From NCBI RefSeq assembly GCF_003149145.1, contig NZ_QGDQ01000003.1, positions 1 through 64,000 on the forward strand: 64,000 bases of DNA. Direction: 5' to 3'. The position numbers and the translations under genes were made by a program. Of this stretch, positions 35,801 through 44,389 are shown in pieces (position 1 is the first letter of the stretch; each line of letters opens with the position of its first letter). The notes under the pieces are model-generated. The model was not told the origin of the DNA. It did no database searches and was given only the letters and a program-made list of their open reading frames with translations. This stretch comes from Quadrisphaera granulorum (GTDB taxonomy: Bacteria > Actinomycetota > Actinomycetes > Actinomycetales > Quadrisphaeraceae).

Positions 35801-36260
35801 GGCCGGCCCATGCGGTGTCGGTGCTCTCGGCGAAGGCGGGCCCCGACCAGCAGGCCAAGGCCTGCGCGAGCCGCGCGCGGCGCTCGCGGGGGTCGACCAG
35901 CGCACCGGCGCCGTTCAGGAGGTCCTCGAAGCGCCAGGCGTCCACGGTGGCGCGCGGCAGCCTCAGCGCGTAGCCCGGTGGGGCGCTGACCAGCACCGAT
36001 GCCGGCTGGCGCGGGGCACGTCCGGGCTCCAGGGAGCGGCGCAGGTGCGAGACGTGCACCTGCAGGGCGCCCAGCGCCTTCGGCGGCGGCTCGCCGTCCC
36101 ACAGGTCGTCGACGAGGCGGTCCGTGGAGACCACGCGGCCGCCCTCCACCACGAGCCGCGCGAGGACCGCTCGCTGACGGGGTCCGCCCAGGTCAGCGGG
36201 CTCACCGGCCACCGTCGCTCGGGTGGACCCGAGGACGTGGATCTCGACGTCGCTGCCCAT
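32862..36260 (-). CDS. SARP/BTAD-AAA transcriptional regulator (AfsR-like)
   Basis: A 1132-residue regulator. An OmpR-like winged helix (about 8-95, GGPRQRAVLARLVVEGG and VSHLRRSLEP) leads to the bacterial transcriptional-activation domain (about 97-245). After a Ser-rich linker comes a STAND/AAA ATPase (Walker A GEAGDGKTT near 331, Walker B VLVVLDDVHRAD), then about 500 residues of helical TPR-like repeats. Such proteins activate operons from direct-repeat operators with 11-bp spacing, in response to an NTP-driven switch. It is a stand-alone gene, and the phased repeats at 29930-29984 are a candidate target. Confidence 0.92.
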   Translation of the reverse strand: MGSDVEIHVLGSTRATVAGEPADLGGPRQRAVLARLVVEGGRVVSTDRLVDDLWDGEPPPKALGALQVHVSHLRRSLEPGRAPRQPASVLVSAPPGYALRLPRATVDAWRFEDLLNGAGALVDPRERRARLAQALACWSGPAFAESTDTAWAGPEAARLEELRRSAVERAAAADLEAGEVGRAVADLERHVHDHPAREEAVRLLALALYRSGRQGDALGVLRSLRAHLADELGVDPSPALRALEADVLAQSASLDARPPPPSSSSSSSSFSSSLPVEVTTQPALEPVAGAPVPAQDDDALGRAREVAQVLAAGEEAQRTGAARLVWLAGEAGDGKTTLLASLVSAAAARGWTTAWGRCPEVDGAPPGWAWQEVLDDVEAGELTELAATTSPFLLARAVARQLAERAGRAPVLVVLDDVHRADGLTLQLLRQVVDHLDESPVLVVAAFRPSESGIELGAARAALAAATAGHVELEGLPREAVAALARRSGLVGPADPDAPDPELVDLLLTRTGGRPLFVRELSRLLAARGPAVVRSLLHGRGEVTVPAGVADVLRARLARLPGPSLTTLRQAAVLGRRVRVDVLAELSGRDIDDVLDALEAPVLAGMLDQPAPGAVGFTHALVRDVLYEDTPVLRRTRLHAAAVDVYERLAPHDVAALAHHAGASLSPATAARALGHLRAAARAATAVGAPAEAAALYTTALRAQELLPADHPDRSAEARVALRVEAVTAAARAGNAAGARQCQVETLDLARATGRRDLILAVVTAWRTPLVWTIRDVTAPPTGLREAAEELLASPDITGADRVRLHVAHFLESEGGDLDAEIAISAEALREARALVREHERQGGSAEDPEVLTTLCAALNIRTYAALGPRLADQRAALARELIETATRAASSDYLATGHWMLFMASAAVGDLRAADREVRAALELCASGQLGQLLGVLAVWRSVTEALAGRYDAALARWDAAIDGLSELGGVNTQLMTALGRVMVECARGGDLGVLADQLQEIDRMSGGEFAPPAALALARAGRMDEARQSLAGAVQPRRGYYWLALNTMWAHAAVAVGDRAEAARLAELLRPWAGRVAGIDSGSLPIGPVDDALAECAALLGDDAAAERHRQAARQVRAALHASAAEAGLL

Positions 36261-36351
36261 GGCGCACGGAGGCTATCCCGGCGACGTCGGTGATCGGCGA
36301 ACCCGCCGGGGTACTCCCCTCCTCCGCCCGCCCCCTATCCCCGCCGCCCTT

Positions 36352-36418
36352 CCCGCACTTTCCGCGGCAAGTGCGGCTCCGTGCCCTTCGTTGGCTCACT
36401 TGCCGCGGAAAGTGCGGG
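36352..36418. repeat. Inverted pair of family C repeats
   Basis: GCACTTTCCGCGGCAAGTGC (36355-36374) faces TCACTTGCCGCGGAAAGTGC (36396-36415). It lies in the 227-bp gap between the start of the SARP gene and the stop of the AEC transporter gene, both on the minus strand, and could terminate SARP-upstream or AEC transcripts. Nothing else was seen in the gap. Confidence 0.8.
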
Positions 36419-36487
36419 AAGGAGGGGGCAGGCCAGCGCGAGCGCGCCACCCTCACGAGCCGCTGACCCGTCGGCCCCTCCCGTGGC

Positions 36488-37429
36488 TCAGCCGAGCAGC
36501 AAGACGACGACGGCGAGCGCGGGCGCGCTCATGAGCGTGCTGAGGAGCACGCTGTCGCGGGCGAGCCGCTCGGCGGCACCGAAGCGCGTGGCGTAGACGA
36601 ACACGTTCTGCGCCGTCGGCAGAGCCGCCACGAGCACCACGGCGAGCAGCGCGTCGCCGTCCAGGCCCAGCAGCGGGCCGCCCACCACCCACGCGACCAG
36701 CGGCGACAGACCCAGCTTGAGGGCTACCGCGATCCAGGCGTCAGGGTCGGCCCACCGCGGTCCCGGTCCCGCCGACAGCGAGATGCCGAAGGCCAGCAGC
36801 GCGCACGGCACCGCGGTGCCGGCCAGCAGGTCGAGCACCGACGAGAGCGGCTCCGGGGGCGGCAGCCGCAGCAGCCCGAGCGCCAGCCCGACGGCCGCCC
36901 CGAGCACCAGCGGATTGCGCGCCAGGCGGAGCAGGGTGCGCGCCCACAGGCCGCCGTCGTCGTCCTCAGACGTCGCGGAGGAGGGACGGTCGGCGCGGTG
37001 GCGTCGCGCGTCGAGCACCCCCACCCCCAGGGGCGCCAGGACGACGATCTGGAACAGCAGCGCCGGAGCCACGATCGCCCCGTCACCGAGGACGAAGACG
37101 GCGATCGGCAGGCCCAGGTTGACGGCGTTGACGTAGCTGGCCGAGAAGGCCGCGACCACGCCCTCCTCCACGCTGCGCCGCCGCAGCCGGGAGACCAGCA
37201 ACGACACCGCCGCAGCGGTCAGGGCTGCCGCAGCGGTGACCACGAGGGGTCGGCCGAGGACGGCGGTGACGTCGGTGGTCGAGAGCGTCCGCACCAGCAG
37301 CGCCGGGGTACCCACCGCGTAGACCAGGCGCGCCAGCACCCGCTGCGCGTCGGCGCCGAGCGTCCCGCGCCGCCCCAGGAACCACCCGAGCAGCACCACG
37401 GCGCCGACCACAGCGAAGCCTTCGAGCAC
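36488..37429 (-). CDS. AEC-family transporter (auxin-efflux-carrier-like)
   Basis: A 313-residue integral membrane protein with about ten hydrophobic segments. It starts with LEGFAVVGAVVLLGWFLGRRG, carries the family's SYVNAVNLGLPIAVFVLGDG half-site, and ends with TAQNVFVYATRFG. AEC proteins export small organic acids such as malate or malonate. Substrate unknown. It follows sfnG in the same direction; a hairpin separates them. Confidence 0.88.
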   Translation of the reverse strand: MLEGFAVVGAVVLLGWFLGRRGTLGADAQRVLARLVYAVGTPALLVRTLSTTDVTAVLGRPLVVTAAAALTAAAVSLLVSRLRRRSVEEGVVAAFSASYVNAVNLGLPIAVFVLGDGAIVAPALLFQIVVLAPLGVGVLDARRHRADRPSSATSEDDDGGLWARTLLRLARNPLVLGAAVGLALGLLRLPPPEPLSSVLDLLAGTAVPCALLAFGISLSAGPGPRWADPDAWIAVALKLGLSPLVAWVVGGPLLGLDGDALLAVVLVAALPTAQNVFVYATRFGAAERLARDSVLLSTLMSAPALAVVVLLLG

Positions 37430-37513
37430 GCCGCTGATCGGTCAGCCCTCCTCGTGGCGGTCGTCAACCCTCACCACGGCCCGGGACTTGGCTGAATCAC
37501 GTCGGACAGGCAA

Positions 37514-37547
37514 GGGCCCGGCCGATGCTGCTGCACCGACCGGGCCC
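37514..37547 (-). terminator. Terminator hairpin of sfnG
   Basis: GGGCCCGG...CCGGGCCC inverted repeat, 14-bp stem with two G-U-type positions and a 6-nt loop, 26 bp past the sfnG stop and before the AEC transporter gene. Confidence 0.7.
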
Positions 37548-37572
37548 CATGATGCAGGTCCGACGGCGCAGG

Positions 37573-38793
37573 TCAGACCGGGACGACGGCGCCCGGGCGC
37601 GCGAGGGTCTCCAGCGCGGTGGCCAGCTCCTCGGTGAGGCCCAGGTGCGCGACCGGGTCGGTGCCCTCGGGCAGCGCGGCCAGCTCGGCCTCGAGCTCGC
37701 GCACCCGCGGGATCACGGTCTCACCGAACGCCTCGATCTCCTCCTTGACGTGCAGGAAGCCGAGCAGCACCAGGTCGACGCCGAGGAGGCGGAAGGCCAG
37801 CACGCGGCGCGCGACCTGCTCGGGGGTGCCGATGAGGCCGGTGCGGAAGCCGTCGTTGTACTGGACGAGGTCCTTGAACTCGCTGTCGGCCCACATGCCC
37901 TTGCCGTCCTTGGCGGAGGCGCCGGCCTCCTTGACGGCGTTGCCGAAGTCGTTGACCTTGTCGGCGTCGGCGTGGGCGATGATCGCGTCCAGCACCTCGA
38001 CGGCTTCGGCCTCGGTCTCGCGCACCACAGCGAAGGCATTGAGACCGAACTTGATGCTGCGGCCGTTCTCGGCGGCGTAGCCGCCGACCTGGGCGATCTG
38101 CTCGGCGACGCCCTCGGGGGTGTTGCCGTTCATGAAGTACCAGTCGGACACGCGGCCGGCCATCTGGCGGGCGGCGGTGGAGTTGCCGCCCTGGAAGACC
38201 TCCGGCAGCACCTCGGGCTGGGGGCGGAAGTTCACGTCGTGCACCTGGAAATGCTTGCCGGTGAAGGCGAAGTGGTCGGTGGTCCAGGCGCCGCGGAGGA
38301 TCTCGATGAACTCCTCGGACTGCTCGTAGCGCTCGTCGTGCTCGAGCCACTGGGCACCGAGGTCGAGCGCCTCCTTCTTGAACCAGCCGGAGACGACGTT
38401 GAGGCAGAGCCGGTTGTTCGTGAGGGCCTGCGCGGTGGCGGCCCACTTGGCGAGCACCACCGGCGGCCAGAAGTAGGGGTGCACGGCCGCGATGACCTTG
38501 AGCTTCTCCGTTGCCAGGAGCAGCGCCAGCGAGAACGAGGTCGACTCGTGCTGCGCGTCCGCGCCGTACGAGGCGGCGTAGCGCACCTGTGAGAGGGCGT
38601 AGGTGAAGCCCGCCTTCTCGGCGGCCTTCGCCGTCTCGATGTTGTAGGCCGGCTCGTGGGAGGTGCGCTGCGGCAGGTTCGACACCACGAGGCCGCCCGA
38701 GACGTTGGGCACCCAGTAGGCGAACTCGACGGGTGCCCGGTTGTCGGATCGGTCCGAACGCTCGGCGGTAGCGCGGGGCAGGAAGGTGCTCAT
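37573..38793 (-). CDS. sfnG: FMNH2-dependent dimethylsulfone monooxygenase (SfnG-like)
   Basis: A 406-residue luciferase-like monooxygenase. FAYWVPNVSGGLVVS, RYAASYGADAQHESTSFS, LNVVSGWFKKEAL, LEHDERYEQSEEF and TTDHFAFTGKHFQVHDV match the SfnG branch. SfnG oxidises dimethylsulfone to methanesulfinate, feeding sulfur scavenging. It needs a separate FMN reductase, not present nearby. ATG 38793 has a GAGGAG site. A SAM-I-like riboswitch precedes it, consistent with control by sulfur/SAM status. Confidence 0.88.
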   Translation of the reverse strand: MSTFLPRATAERSDRSDNRAPVEFAYWVPNVSGGLVVSNLPQRTSHEPAYNIETAKAAEKAGFTYALSQVRYAASYGADAQHESTSFSLALLLATEKLKVIAAVHPYFWPPVVLAKWAATAQALTNNRLCLNVVSGWFKKEALDLGAQWLEHDERYEQSEEFIEILRGAWTTDHFAFTGKHFQVHDVNFRPQPEVLPEVFQGGNSTAARQMAGRVSDWYFMNGNTPEGVAEQIAQVGGYAAENGRSIKFGLNAFAVVRETEAEAVEVLDAIIAHADADKVNDFGNAVKEAGASAKDGKGMWADSEFKDLVQYNDGFRTGLIGTPEQVARRVLAFRLLGVDLVLLGFLHVKEEIEAFGETVIPRVRELEAELAALPEGTDPVAHLGLTEELATALETLARPGAVVPV

Positions 38794-38804
38794 GAAGGTC
38801 TCCT

Positions 38805-38925
38805 CGACTCCTCATCGGTCCTGGCGGGAGCACCGCTCCCCGGTCGGCCGGAGGGGCCGTCGGTCGGTCGGTTGCTGCGGCGTCAGCGAGCCAGGTCTCT
38901 CAGCCGCTCTGGATGGGTGAGCGCA
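38805..38925 (-). ncRNA. SAM-I-like riboswitch upstream of sfnG
   Basis: The minus-strand leader reads CATCCAGAGCGGCTGAGAGA, then CTGGCTCGCTGACGCC, GCAGCAACC, and later GGTGCTCCCGCC and GATGAGGAG. These are the conserved S-box blocks in order (AGAG-GAGGGA, GCAACC, GGTGC, GATGAG). It ends about 12 bp before the ATG, so control of ribosome access is likely. Confidence 0.85.
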
Positions 38926-38954
38926 GGGTTACTCCCGAGGCGGGGACTCGTCAA
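38926..38954 (-). promoter_or_regulatory. Candidate promoter of the sfnG leader
   Basis: On the minus strand TTGACG (38949-38954) and TAACCC (38926-38931) are separated by 17 bp, directly upstream of the first conserved riboswitch block. Confidence 0.5.
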
Positions 38955-38995
38955 ATCCTGCGGTGGGTCTCGACTGCGGGGGTCTCGACGGACCG

Positions 38996-39325
38996 TCAGC
39001 TGCGCAGGCCACCGGGGGCGACGACGGCGAGCACGGCCAGGCCCACCGCGAGGACGGCGCAGGTGGCGGCGTCGACCCAGGGGGTGCGCACCGCGAGCGG
39101 GCCGAGCGCGGAGATCGGGAGCACGAGGTGGAGCACCGCGAGCACGCCGAGCAGCGCGGCGAGCAGCAGCCCGGCCGCCGCGAACGAGACCAGGGTCGCG
39201 GCGAGGAGCACCGCGAACAGCCCCACCCCGAACGACCACACGAACACGCCCGGGCGTAGAAGACGAAACCTGGAGCCGGCCCGCGACGGCGGCGACGACG
39301 ACGTCCCGGTGCGCGCTGGTTCCAC
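38996..39325 (-). CDS. Small membrane protein, unknown
   Basis: A 109-residue protein with three to four hydrophobic segments (VFVWSFGVGLFAVLLAATLV, AGLLLAALLGVLAVLHLVLP, CAVLAVGLAVLAVVAP) after a short polar N-terminus. No family was recognised with confidence. The GTG start at 39325 sits close to a palindrome. The length and layout resemble several actinobacterial DUF membrane proteins. Confidence 0.6.
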   Translation of the reverse strand: MEPARTGTSSSPPSRAGSRFRLLRPGVFVWSFGVGLFAVLLAATLVSFAAAGLLLAALLGVLAVLHLVLPISALGPLAVRTPWVDAATCAVLAVGLAVLAVVAPGGLRS

Positions 39326-39346
39326 CCGCCCAGGCTACTCGCGGCC

Positions 39347-39399
39347 CAGGGTGGCCGACTGTCCATGATCACCGTGATCATGGACAGTCGGCCACCCTG
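39347..39399. terminator. Perfect family A palindrome
   Basis: Arms CAGGGTGGCCGACTGTCCAT+GATCAC (39347-39372) and the complement (39373-39399), with essentially no loop. GTGATCATGG is central here. It lies between divergent genes, upstream of both, so it is not simply a 3' terminator. Confidence 0.85.
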
Positions 39400-39558
39400 C
39401 GGCAAGCGGCGCAGTCCGGCGACAAGCCCGCACCAAGTCGACGCCAAGAGCTCCCCGGGAACGTCCTCCACGTGACGCCCCGCAGCACCAGCGGCGGAGC
39501 GGCCCACCAGCCCGCTCGGCCCGGACCTCCGTCCGGCCGCCACCTCTGGAGGACTCCC

Positions 39559-41046
39559 ATGACCCACCTGTCCCGCGCCGGCCTGCTCCGCCTGATGGCC
39601 GCCGCACCGATGGCCATCGGCCTGACGGCCCCCTCGTCGGCGTTCGCTGCTCCGGGCGGCGCAGAAGCCACGAGCGCCGACGCCGAGCGCGCCGTGGCCG
39701 AGGCCCGCCGCGCCAGCGGCAACGATCCCGTCGGGCTGCTGCGCCGCAGCGTCAAGGGTCCGGTGCTGCTCCCCTCCGACGCCGGGTACGCCGAGGAGGC
39801 CGCGGGCTTCGAGGTCGCGCATACGCCGGCGCCCCGCGTCGTCGTCGGCGCCACCCGCGCCGAGGACGTGCGCGCCGCCGTCGTCTACGCCCTCGCGGTG
39901 GGCGCGAAGGTGCGCGTGCAGGCCACCGGCCACGGCCTGGAGGACGACCTGCGCAACACCGTGCTGGTCACCACCCGACGCCTCGGCGGCGTCAGCGTCG
40001 ACCCGAAGGCCCGCACCGCGACCATCGGCGCCGGTGTGCGGTGGCGCGAGGTGCTCGACGCGGCCGCCGCGCACGGCCTGGCGCCGCTGCTCGGCTCGGC
40101 GTCCGGGGTCGGCGCCATCGGGTACAGCCTCGGGGGTGGTACCGGCCTGCTCTCGCGCCAGTACGGCTGGGCCGCGGACGCCGTCCGCAGCCTCGACGTC
40201 GTCACCGGTGACGCCTGCCTGCGCACCGCCGACGCGAAGCGCGAGGCCGAGCTGCACTGGGCGCTGCGCGGCGGCAAGTTCGGGCTGGGCGTGGTGACGC
40301 GCGCCGTCATCGACCTGGTGCCGGTCACGCGGATGCGCGGCGGTGCGGTGTTCTTCGCCGCCGCCGACGCCGCCGCGGTGCTCCACGCCTGGCGCCGCTG
40401 GGCGCCGACGCTGCCGCGGGAGGCGGCCACGAGCGTGGCCATCCTGACGCTGCCGCCGTCGCCGCAGCTGCCGCCGCCGCTGTCGGGCAAGCAGGTGGTG
40501 TCGGTGCGCTTCTCGCACACCGGCGACCCGGCGGCCGCGGACGCCCTCGTGGCTCCCGTGCGCACGTGGGCTCCCGTGCTGATCGACAGCGTGCAGGAGC
40601 TGCCGTTCACCGCCTCCGACGCGGTGCACACCGACCCCACCGACCCGGCCCCGACCGTCAACGGCGGCACGGGCCTGCGCGAGCTGCCGGCTGCCGCCGT
40701 CGACGCGCTGCTGGCGGCCGCCGGCCCGGGCAGCGGTAGCGCCCTGGTGGCCGTGGAGCTGCGCCTCATGGGCGGGGCGCTGTCCGAGAAGCCTCGCGTG
40801 CCCGACGCCGTCATAGGGCGGGGAGCCGCCTACTCGCTGTGGGGCCTGGGGATCGTCGCGGGGCCCGCGGGCGCCCAGGCGAAGCCGTCGCTGGAGAAGA
40901 TGGTGGCCTCGGTGGGTCGCTGGGCGTGCCCCGGTCCACTCAACCTCGCCGGGGGCGGGTGGCGCGACGACCTGCGCACCCCCGAGCAGCGCAAGCGCCT
41001 GGAGAAGGCTCGCCGCCGCTTCGACCCGGCCCGGGTCATCGGCTGA
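39559..41046 (+). CDS. Secreted FAD-linked (berberine-bridge-type) oxidase
   Basis: A 495-residue protein with an N-terminal signal peptide (cleavage likely after SSAFA). The PCMH FAD domain has PRVVVGATRAEDVRAAVVYA, QATGHGLEDD (His for covalent flavin) and GSASGVGAIGYSLGGGTGLL. The C-terminal RRRFDPARVI is the BBE tail. The family oxidises alcohols, sugars or alkaloid-like substrates outside the cell. The usual second covalent Cys is not evident. ATG 39559 has a GGAGG site. It is flanked by palindromes on both sides. Confidence 0.87.
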   Translation: MTHLSRAGLLRLMAAAPMAIGLTAPSSAFAAPGGAEATSADAERAVAEARRASGNDPVGLLRRSVKGPVLLPSDAGYAEEAAGFEVAHTPAPRVVVGATRAEDVRAAVVYALAVGAKVRVQATGHGLEDDLRNTVLVTTRRLGGVSVDPKARTATIGAGVRWREVLDAAAAHGLAPLLGSASGVGAIGYSLGGGTGLLSRQYGWAADAVRSLDVVTGDACLRTADAKREAELHWALRGGKFGLGVVTRAVIDLVPVTRMRGGAVFFAAADAAAVLHAWRRWAPTLPREAATSVAILTLPPSPQLPPPLSGKQVVSVRFSHTGDPAAADALVAPVRTWAPVLIDSVQELPFTASDAVHTDPTDPAPTVNGGTGLRELPAAAVDALLAAAGPGSGSALVAVELRLMGGALSEKPRVPDAVIGRGAAYSLWGLGIVAGPAGAQAKPSLEKMVASVGRWACPGPLNLAGGGWRDDLRTPEQRKRLEKARRRFDPARVIG

Positions 41047-41058
41047 CGGAGACACCAA

Positions 41059-41127
41059 GGTGGCAGAGTGTCCATGATCACGGACTTCCCGAGCGCTTCC
41101 CCCCGTGATCATGGACACTCCGCCACC
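41059..41127. repeat. Family A inverted pair
   Basis: GGTGGCAGAGTGTCCATGAT+CACGG (41059-41083) faces CCGTGATCATGGACACTCCG+CCACC (41103-41127), with a 19-nt loop. Downstream of the FAD oxidase gene and just upstream of the S51 peptidase gene. Confidence 0.85.
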
Positions 41128-41155
41128 CGGGTCACCGGCGGCTACCGTGCGCGAC

Positions 41156-41908
41156 ATGCCCGCTGACGCACCCACGATCGTCGCCACGTCCGGAGGTCTG
41201 CGGATCGGTCGCCGCAGCCGGTTCGCCTTCGCCCCGCTGGTCGAGCACGCCGTCGAGCTGTCCGGAACCACCCGCCGCCCGAAGCTCGTCCACCTCGGCA
41301 CCGCCGCCGGCGACCAGCGCGCCTGGAACGCCGAGCTCGACGAGGCCGCCCTCAACGCCGGCTGGGACCTGCGCCACCTCAACCTCTTCGCCATGCCCAG
41401 CGTCGACGACCCCGAGGCGCTCCTCCTGGACGCCGACGTCGTCTGGGTAGGCGGCGGCTCCGTGGTCAACCTGCTCGCGGTGTGGCGAGCCCACGCCCTC
41501 GACGAGATCTTCCGCCGGGTCTGGCAGGCCGGCGTGGTGCTCGGCGGGGTGAGCGCGGGCTCGATCTGCTGGCACGTCGGCGGCACCACCGACTCCTACG
41601 GCCCGCAGCTGCGCGCGGTAACCAACGGCCTGGCGTTGCTGCCGTACGGCAACGGCGTCCACTACGACTCCGAGGCCGAGCGCCGCCCGCTCATCCAGCG
41701 GCTCGTGGCCGAGGGTGTGCTCCCTACCACGCACTGCACCGACGACGGCGTCGGCCTGGTCTACCGCGGCACCGACCTGGTCGAGGCGGTGAGCGAGGTG
41801 CGTGGCAAGGGCGCGTACACCGTCACCCGGGTGATCGAGGACGACGACGACGGCGGCCGCGCGGTCGAGGAGCGCCTGGAACCGCGCGTTCTCCCCGGCG
41901 CCCGCTGA
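41156..41908 (+). CDS. S51-family peptidase E-like serine hydrolase
   Basis: A 250-residue protein of the peptidase E / class I glutamine-amidotransferase-like fold. The nucleophile is Ser133 in LGGVSAGSICW; the oxyanion-type loop VWVGGGSVVNLL lies before it and the His region (THCTDDGVGL) after. Peptidase E cleaves Asp-Xaa dipeptides, but this branch is often annotated only as type 1 glutamine amidotransferase-like. ATG 41156 is chosen; the frame to 41105 reads through a repeat arm. Confidence 0.85.
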   Translation: MPADAPTIVATSGGLRIGRRSRFAFAPLVEHAVELSGTTRRPKLVHLGTAAGDQRAWNAELDEAALNAGWDLRHLNLFAMPSVDDPEALLLDADVVWVGGGSVVNLLAVWRAHALDEIFRRVWQAGVVLGGVSAGSICWHVGGTTDSYGPQLRAVTNGLALLPYGNGVHYDSEAERRPLIQRLVAEGVLPTTHCTDDGVGLVYRGTDLVEAVSEVRGKGAYTVTRVIEDDDDGGRAVEERLEPRVLPGAR

Positions 41909-41909
41909 G

Positions 41910-41995
41910 AGGGTGGCTAGCTGGGGGCACCTCCCGCTAATGCGGGGGACCATGATCACCGTCCTTGCGGTGATCATGGGCAGTTGGCCACCCTG
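41910..41995. terminator. Degenerate family A palindrome between peptidase and purH
   Basis: Outer arms AGGGTGGC / GCCACCCT, inner GGTGATCATGGGCAGTTGG and a diverged partner with an insertion (CTCCCGCTAATGCGGGGG, itself a hairpin). It sits between convergent genes and can serve both. Confidence 0.7.
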
Positions 41996-42002
41996 TGCGG
42001 GG

Positions 42003-43685
42003 TCAGTGCGTGAAGTGCCGAGCGCCGGTGAGGTACATCGTCACGCCGGCAGCCTGCGCCGCCGCGATCACCTCGGGGTCACGCACCGAGCCGCCCGGCT
42101 GCACCACGGCGCGCACGCCCGCGTCGAGCAGCACCTGCAGGCCGTCGGCGAACGGGAAGAACGCGTCGGACGCGGCCACAGCACCCCGGGCCCGCTCCTC
42201 ACCGTGGCTGTTGGCCCGCTCCACGGCCAGGCGGCAGGAGTCGACGCGGTTGACCTGCCCCATCCCGACGCCCACCGACGCGCCGCCGCGCGCCAGGAGG
42301 ATTGCGTTCGACTTCACCGAGCGCAGCGCGCGCCACGCGAAGACCAGGTCGGCCAGGACCTCGGGCGAGGCCGCCTGACCCGTGGCCAGCGTCCAGGCGG
42401 CCGGGTCGTCACCGACGGCGTCGAGCACGTCGGCCTGCTGCAGCAGCAGCCCGCCGGACACCGCCCGGAACTCCGGCCGCGACCGGCCCGCCGGCGGCAG
42501 CGGCGCGCGCAGCAGCCGCACGTTCTTGCGGCCGCGCAGCACCTCGAGGGCGTCGTCGTCGAAGTCGGGGGCTACCACCACCTCGGTGAACACCTCGGCC
42601 ACCTGCTGCGCCATCGCCAGCGTCACCGGGCGGTTGGTGGCGATGACGCCGCCGAAGGCGGAGACGGGGTCGCACGCGTGGGCGGCGGCGTGGGCCGCCG
42701 CGATGGGATCAGCGACGTCACCCGTCGCGATCGCGATGCCGCACGGGTTGGCGTGCTTGATGATCGCGACGGCGGGCTCGGCGAAGTCGGCGGCGGCGCG
42801 GCGGGCGGCGTCGGCGTCGACGTAGTTGTTGTAGCTCATCGCCTTGCCGTGCAGCTGCTCGGCGGCCGCCAGGCCCAGGTCAGAGCCCGCCAGTCCACCG
42901 GTGCGGGCGGTGTAGACCGCGGCGCTCTGGTGCGGGTTCTCGCCGTAGCGCAGCACCTGCGAGCGGGTCCAGGTCGCGCCCACGAAGCCGGGGAAACCGG
43001 GGAATGCGCTCGGCTGCGCGCCGTCGTCGTCGCCAGCCTCCTCGGTGACCAGCGTCGAGGCCCACCAGGAGGCCACCGCCACGTCGTAGGACGCCGTCGC
43101 GGCGAACGCCTTGCCCGCCAGGCGGCGGCGCTGCGCGAGCGTCGTGCCGCCGGCGCGGACCTCGGCGAGCACGGCGTCGTAGTCGGTGGGGTCGACGACG
43201 ACGGCGACCGACGCGGAGTTCTTGGCGCTGGCGCGCACCATCGCCGGGCCGCCGATGTCGATCTGCTCCACGCAGTCCTCGGGACCGGCACCGGAGGCGA
43301 CGGTCTGCTCGAACGGGTAGAGGTTCACCACCACGAGTTCGAACGCCTCGATGCCGAGCTCCTCGAGCTGGCGGCGGTGGTCGGGGTCGCGCACGTCGGC
43401 CAGCAGTCCCGCGTGAACGCTGGGGTGCAGCGTCTTGACGCGCCCGCCGAGGCTCTCGGGGAAGCCCGTGATGCGCTCCACCGGCGTCACGGGGATGCCC
43501 GCCGCGGCGATGCGGTGGGCGGTGGAGCCGGTGGAGACGATGTCGACGCCGGCCTCGTGCAGCCCGTGCGCGAGCTCCACCAGCCCGGACTTGTCGGAGA
43601 CGCTGACGAGCGCGCGTCGGACCGGCTTGCGGCCCCCCGCGGTGGCGTCCTGGGGGGTGTCCTGGGGGATTGGGGTGCTGGTCAC
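42003..43685 (-). CDS. purH: Bifunctional AICAR formyltransferase / IMP cyclohydrolase
   Basis: A 560-residue enzyme for the last two steps of purine synthesis. The N-terminal IMP cyclohydrolase has [28 protein letters not shown] and [15 protein letters not shown]. The AICAR transformylase part has [34 protein letters not shown], and [13 protein letters not shown] near the C-terminus. GTG 43685 overlaps the purN stop (GTGA). Length is normal. Confidence 0.97.
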   Translation of the reverse strand: MTSTPIPQDTPQDATAGGRKPVRRALVSVSDKSGLVELAHGLHEAGVDIVSTGSTAHRIAAAGIPVTPVERITGFPESLGGRVKTLHPSVHAGLLADVRDPDHRRQLEELGIEAFELVVVNLYPFEQTVASGAGPEDCVEQIDIGGPAMVRASAKNSASVAVVVDPTDYDAVLAEVRAGGTTLAQRRRLAGKAFAATASYDVAVASWWASTLVTEEAGDDDGAQPSAFPGFPGFVGATWTRSQVLRYGENPHQSAAVYTARTGGLAGSDLGLAAAEQLHGKAMSYNNYVDADAARRAAADFAEPAVAIIKHANPCGIAIATGDVADPIAAAHAAAHACDPVSAFGGVIATNRPVTLAMAQQVAEVFTEVVVAPDFDDDALEVLRGRKNVRLLRAPLPPAGRSRPEFRAVSGGLLLQQADVLDAVGDDPAAWTLATGQAASPEVLADLVFAWRALRSVKSNAILLARGGASVGVGMGQVNRVDSCRLAVERANSHGEERARGAVAASDAFFPFADGLQVLLDAGVRAVVQPGGSVRDPEVIAAAQAAGVTMYLTGARHFTH

Positions 43686-44317
43686 AGGAACCGGGCCTTC
43701 CTTCCCTCGACGGTCCAGCCGCCGGTGGTCATGCGGGTGACGACGTCGACGAGCAGCGCCCGCTCGACAGTCTTGATGCGTTCGTGGAGCGCGTCCTCGT
43801 CGTCGTCGTCGAGGACCTCGACGGCGCGCTGGGCGAGCACGGGCCCGGTGTCGACGCCGTCGTCGACGAGGTGGACGGTGCAGCCGGTGACCTTCACGCC
43901 GTGGGCCAGCGCGTCGCGCACGCCGTGCGCGCCAGGGAACGACGGCAGCAGCGCGGGGTGGGTGTTGACGATCCTCCCGCCGAAGGACTCCAGGACGGCG
44001 GCGCCCAGCACGCGCATGAACCCGGCGCTGATGACCAGGTCGGGGCGGTGCCGCGCCAGCTGGGAGACCAGCGCCGCGTCCCAGGAGGCGCGGTCCGGGT
44101 GGTCACGTACCTCCACCACGAAGGTCTCCGCACCGGCCAGCTCACCCCGAGCCAGGGCGGGGGCGGCACGGCGGGCGGAGTCCGCCCCCACGGCCACCAC
44201 CTCGAACGGGGCAGCAGGCGCGGCAGCGGCGTCGAGCAGGGCCTGCAGCAGCGTGCCGGAGCCCGACGCGAGCACCACCAGCCGCACGGGCGAGGGGGGT
44301 GTGTTCGCCGAGGTCAC
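43682..44317 (-). CDS. purN: Phosphoribosylglycinamide formyltransferase
   Basis: A 211-residue GAR transformylase that transfers formyl from 10-formyl-THF in purine synthesis. Motifs are [55 protein letters not shown] and [17 protein letters not shown], with the catalytic Asn-His-Asp. GTG 44317 is preferred to the extended frame reaching 44383. The acidic DDDDEDAL run replaces the usual E(D)xxxL. Forms an operon with purH and diverges from the membrane-protein gene. Confidence 0.93.
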   Translation of the reverse strand: MTSANTPPSPVRLVVLASGSGTLLQALLDAAAAPAAPFEVVAVGADSARRAAPALARGELAGAETFVVEVRDHPDRASWDAALVSQLARHRPDLVISAGFMRVLGAAVLESFGGRIVNTHPALLPSFPGAHGVRDALAHGVKVTGCTVHLVDDGVDTGPVLAQRAVEVLDDDDEDALHERIKTVERALLVDVVTRMTTGGWTVEGRKARFL

Positions 44318-44389
44318 GGTCGGAGACCATAACGGTGCCGGTCGCGGGCCCTCCGACCGCCAGAGCGAGCAGAGCAGGAGCACCCTGGG

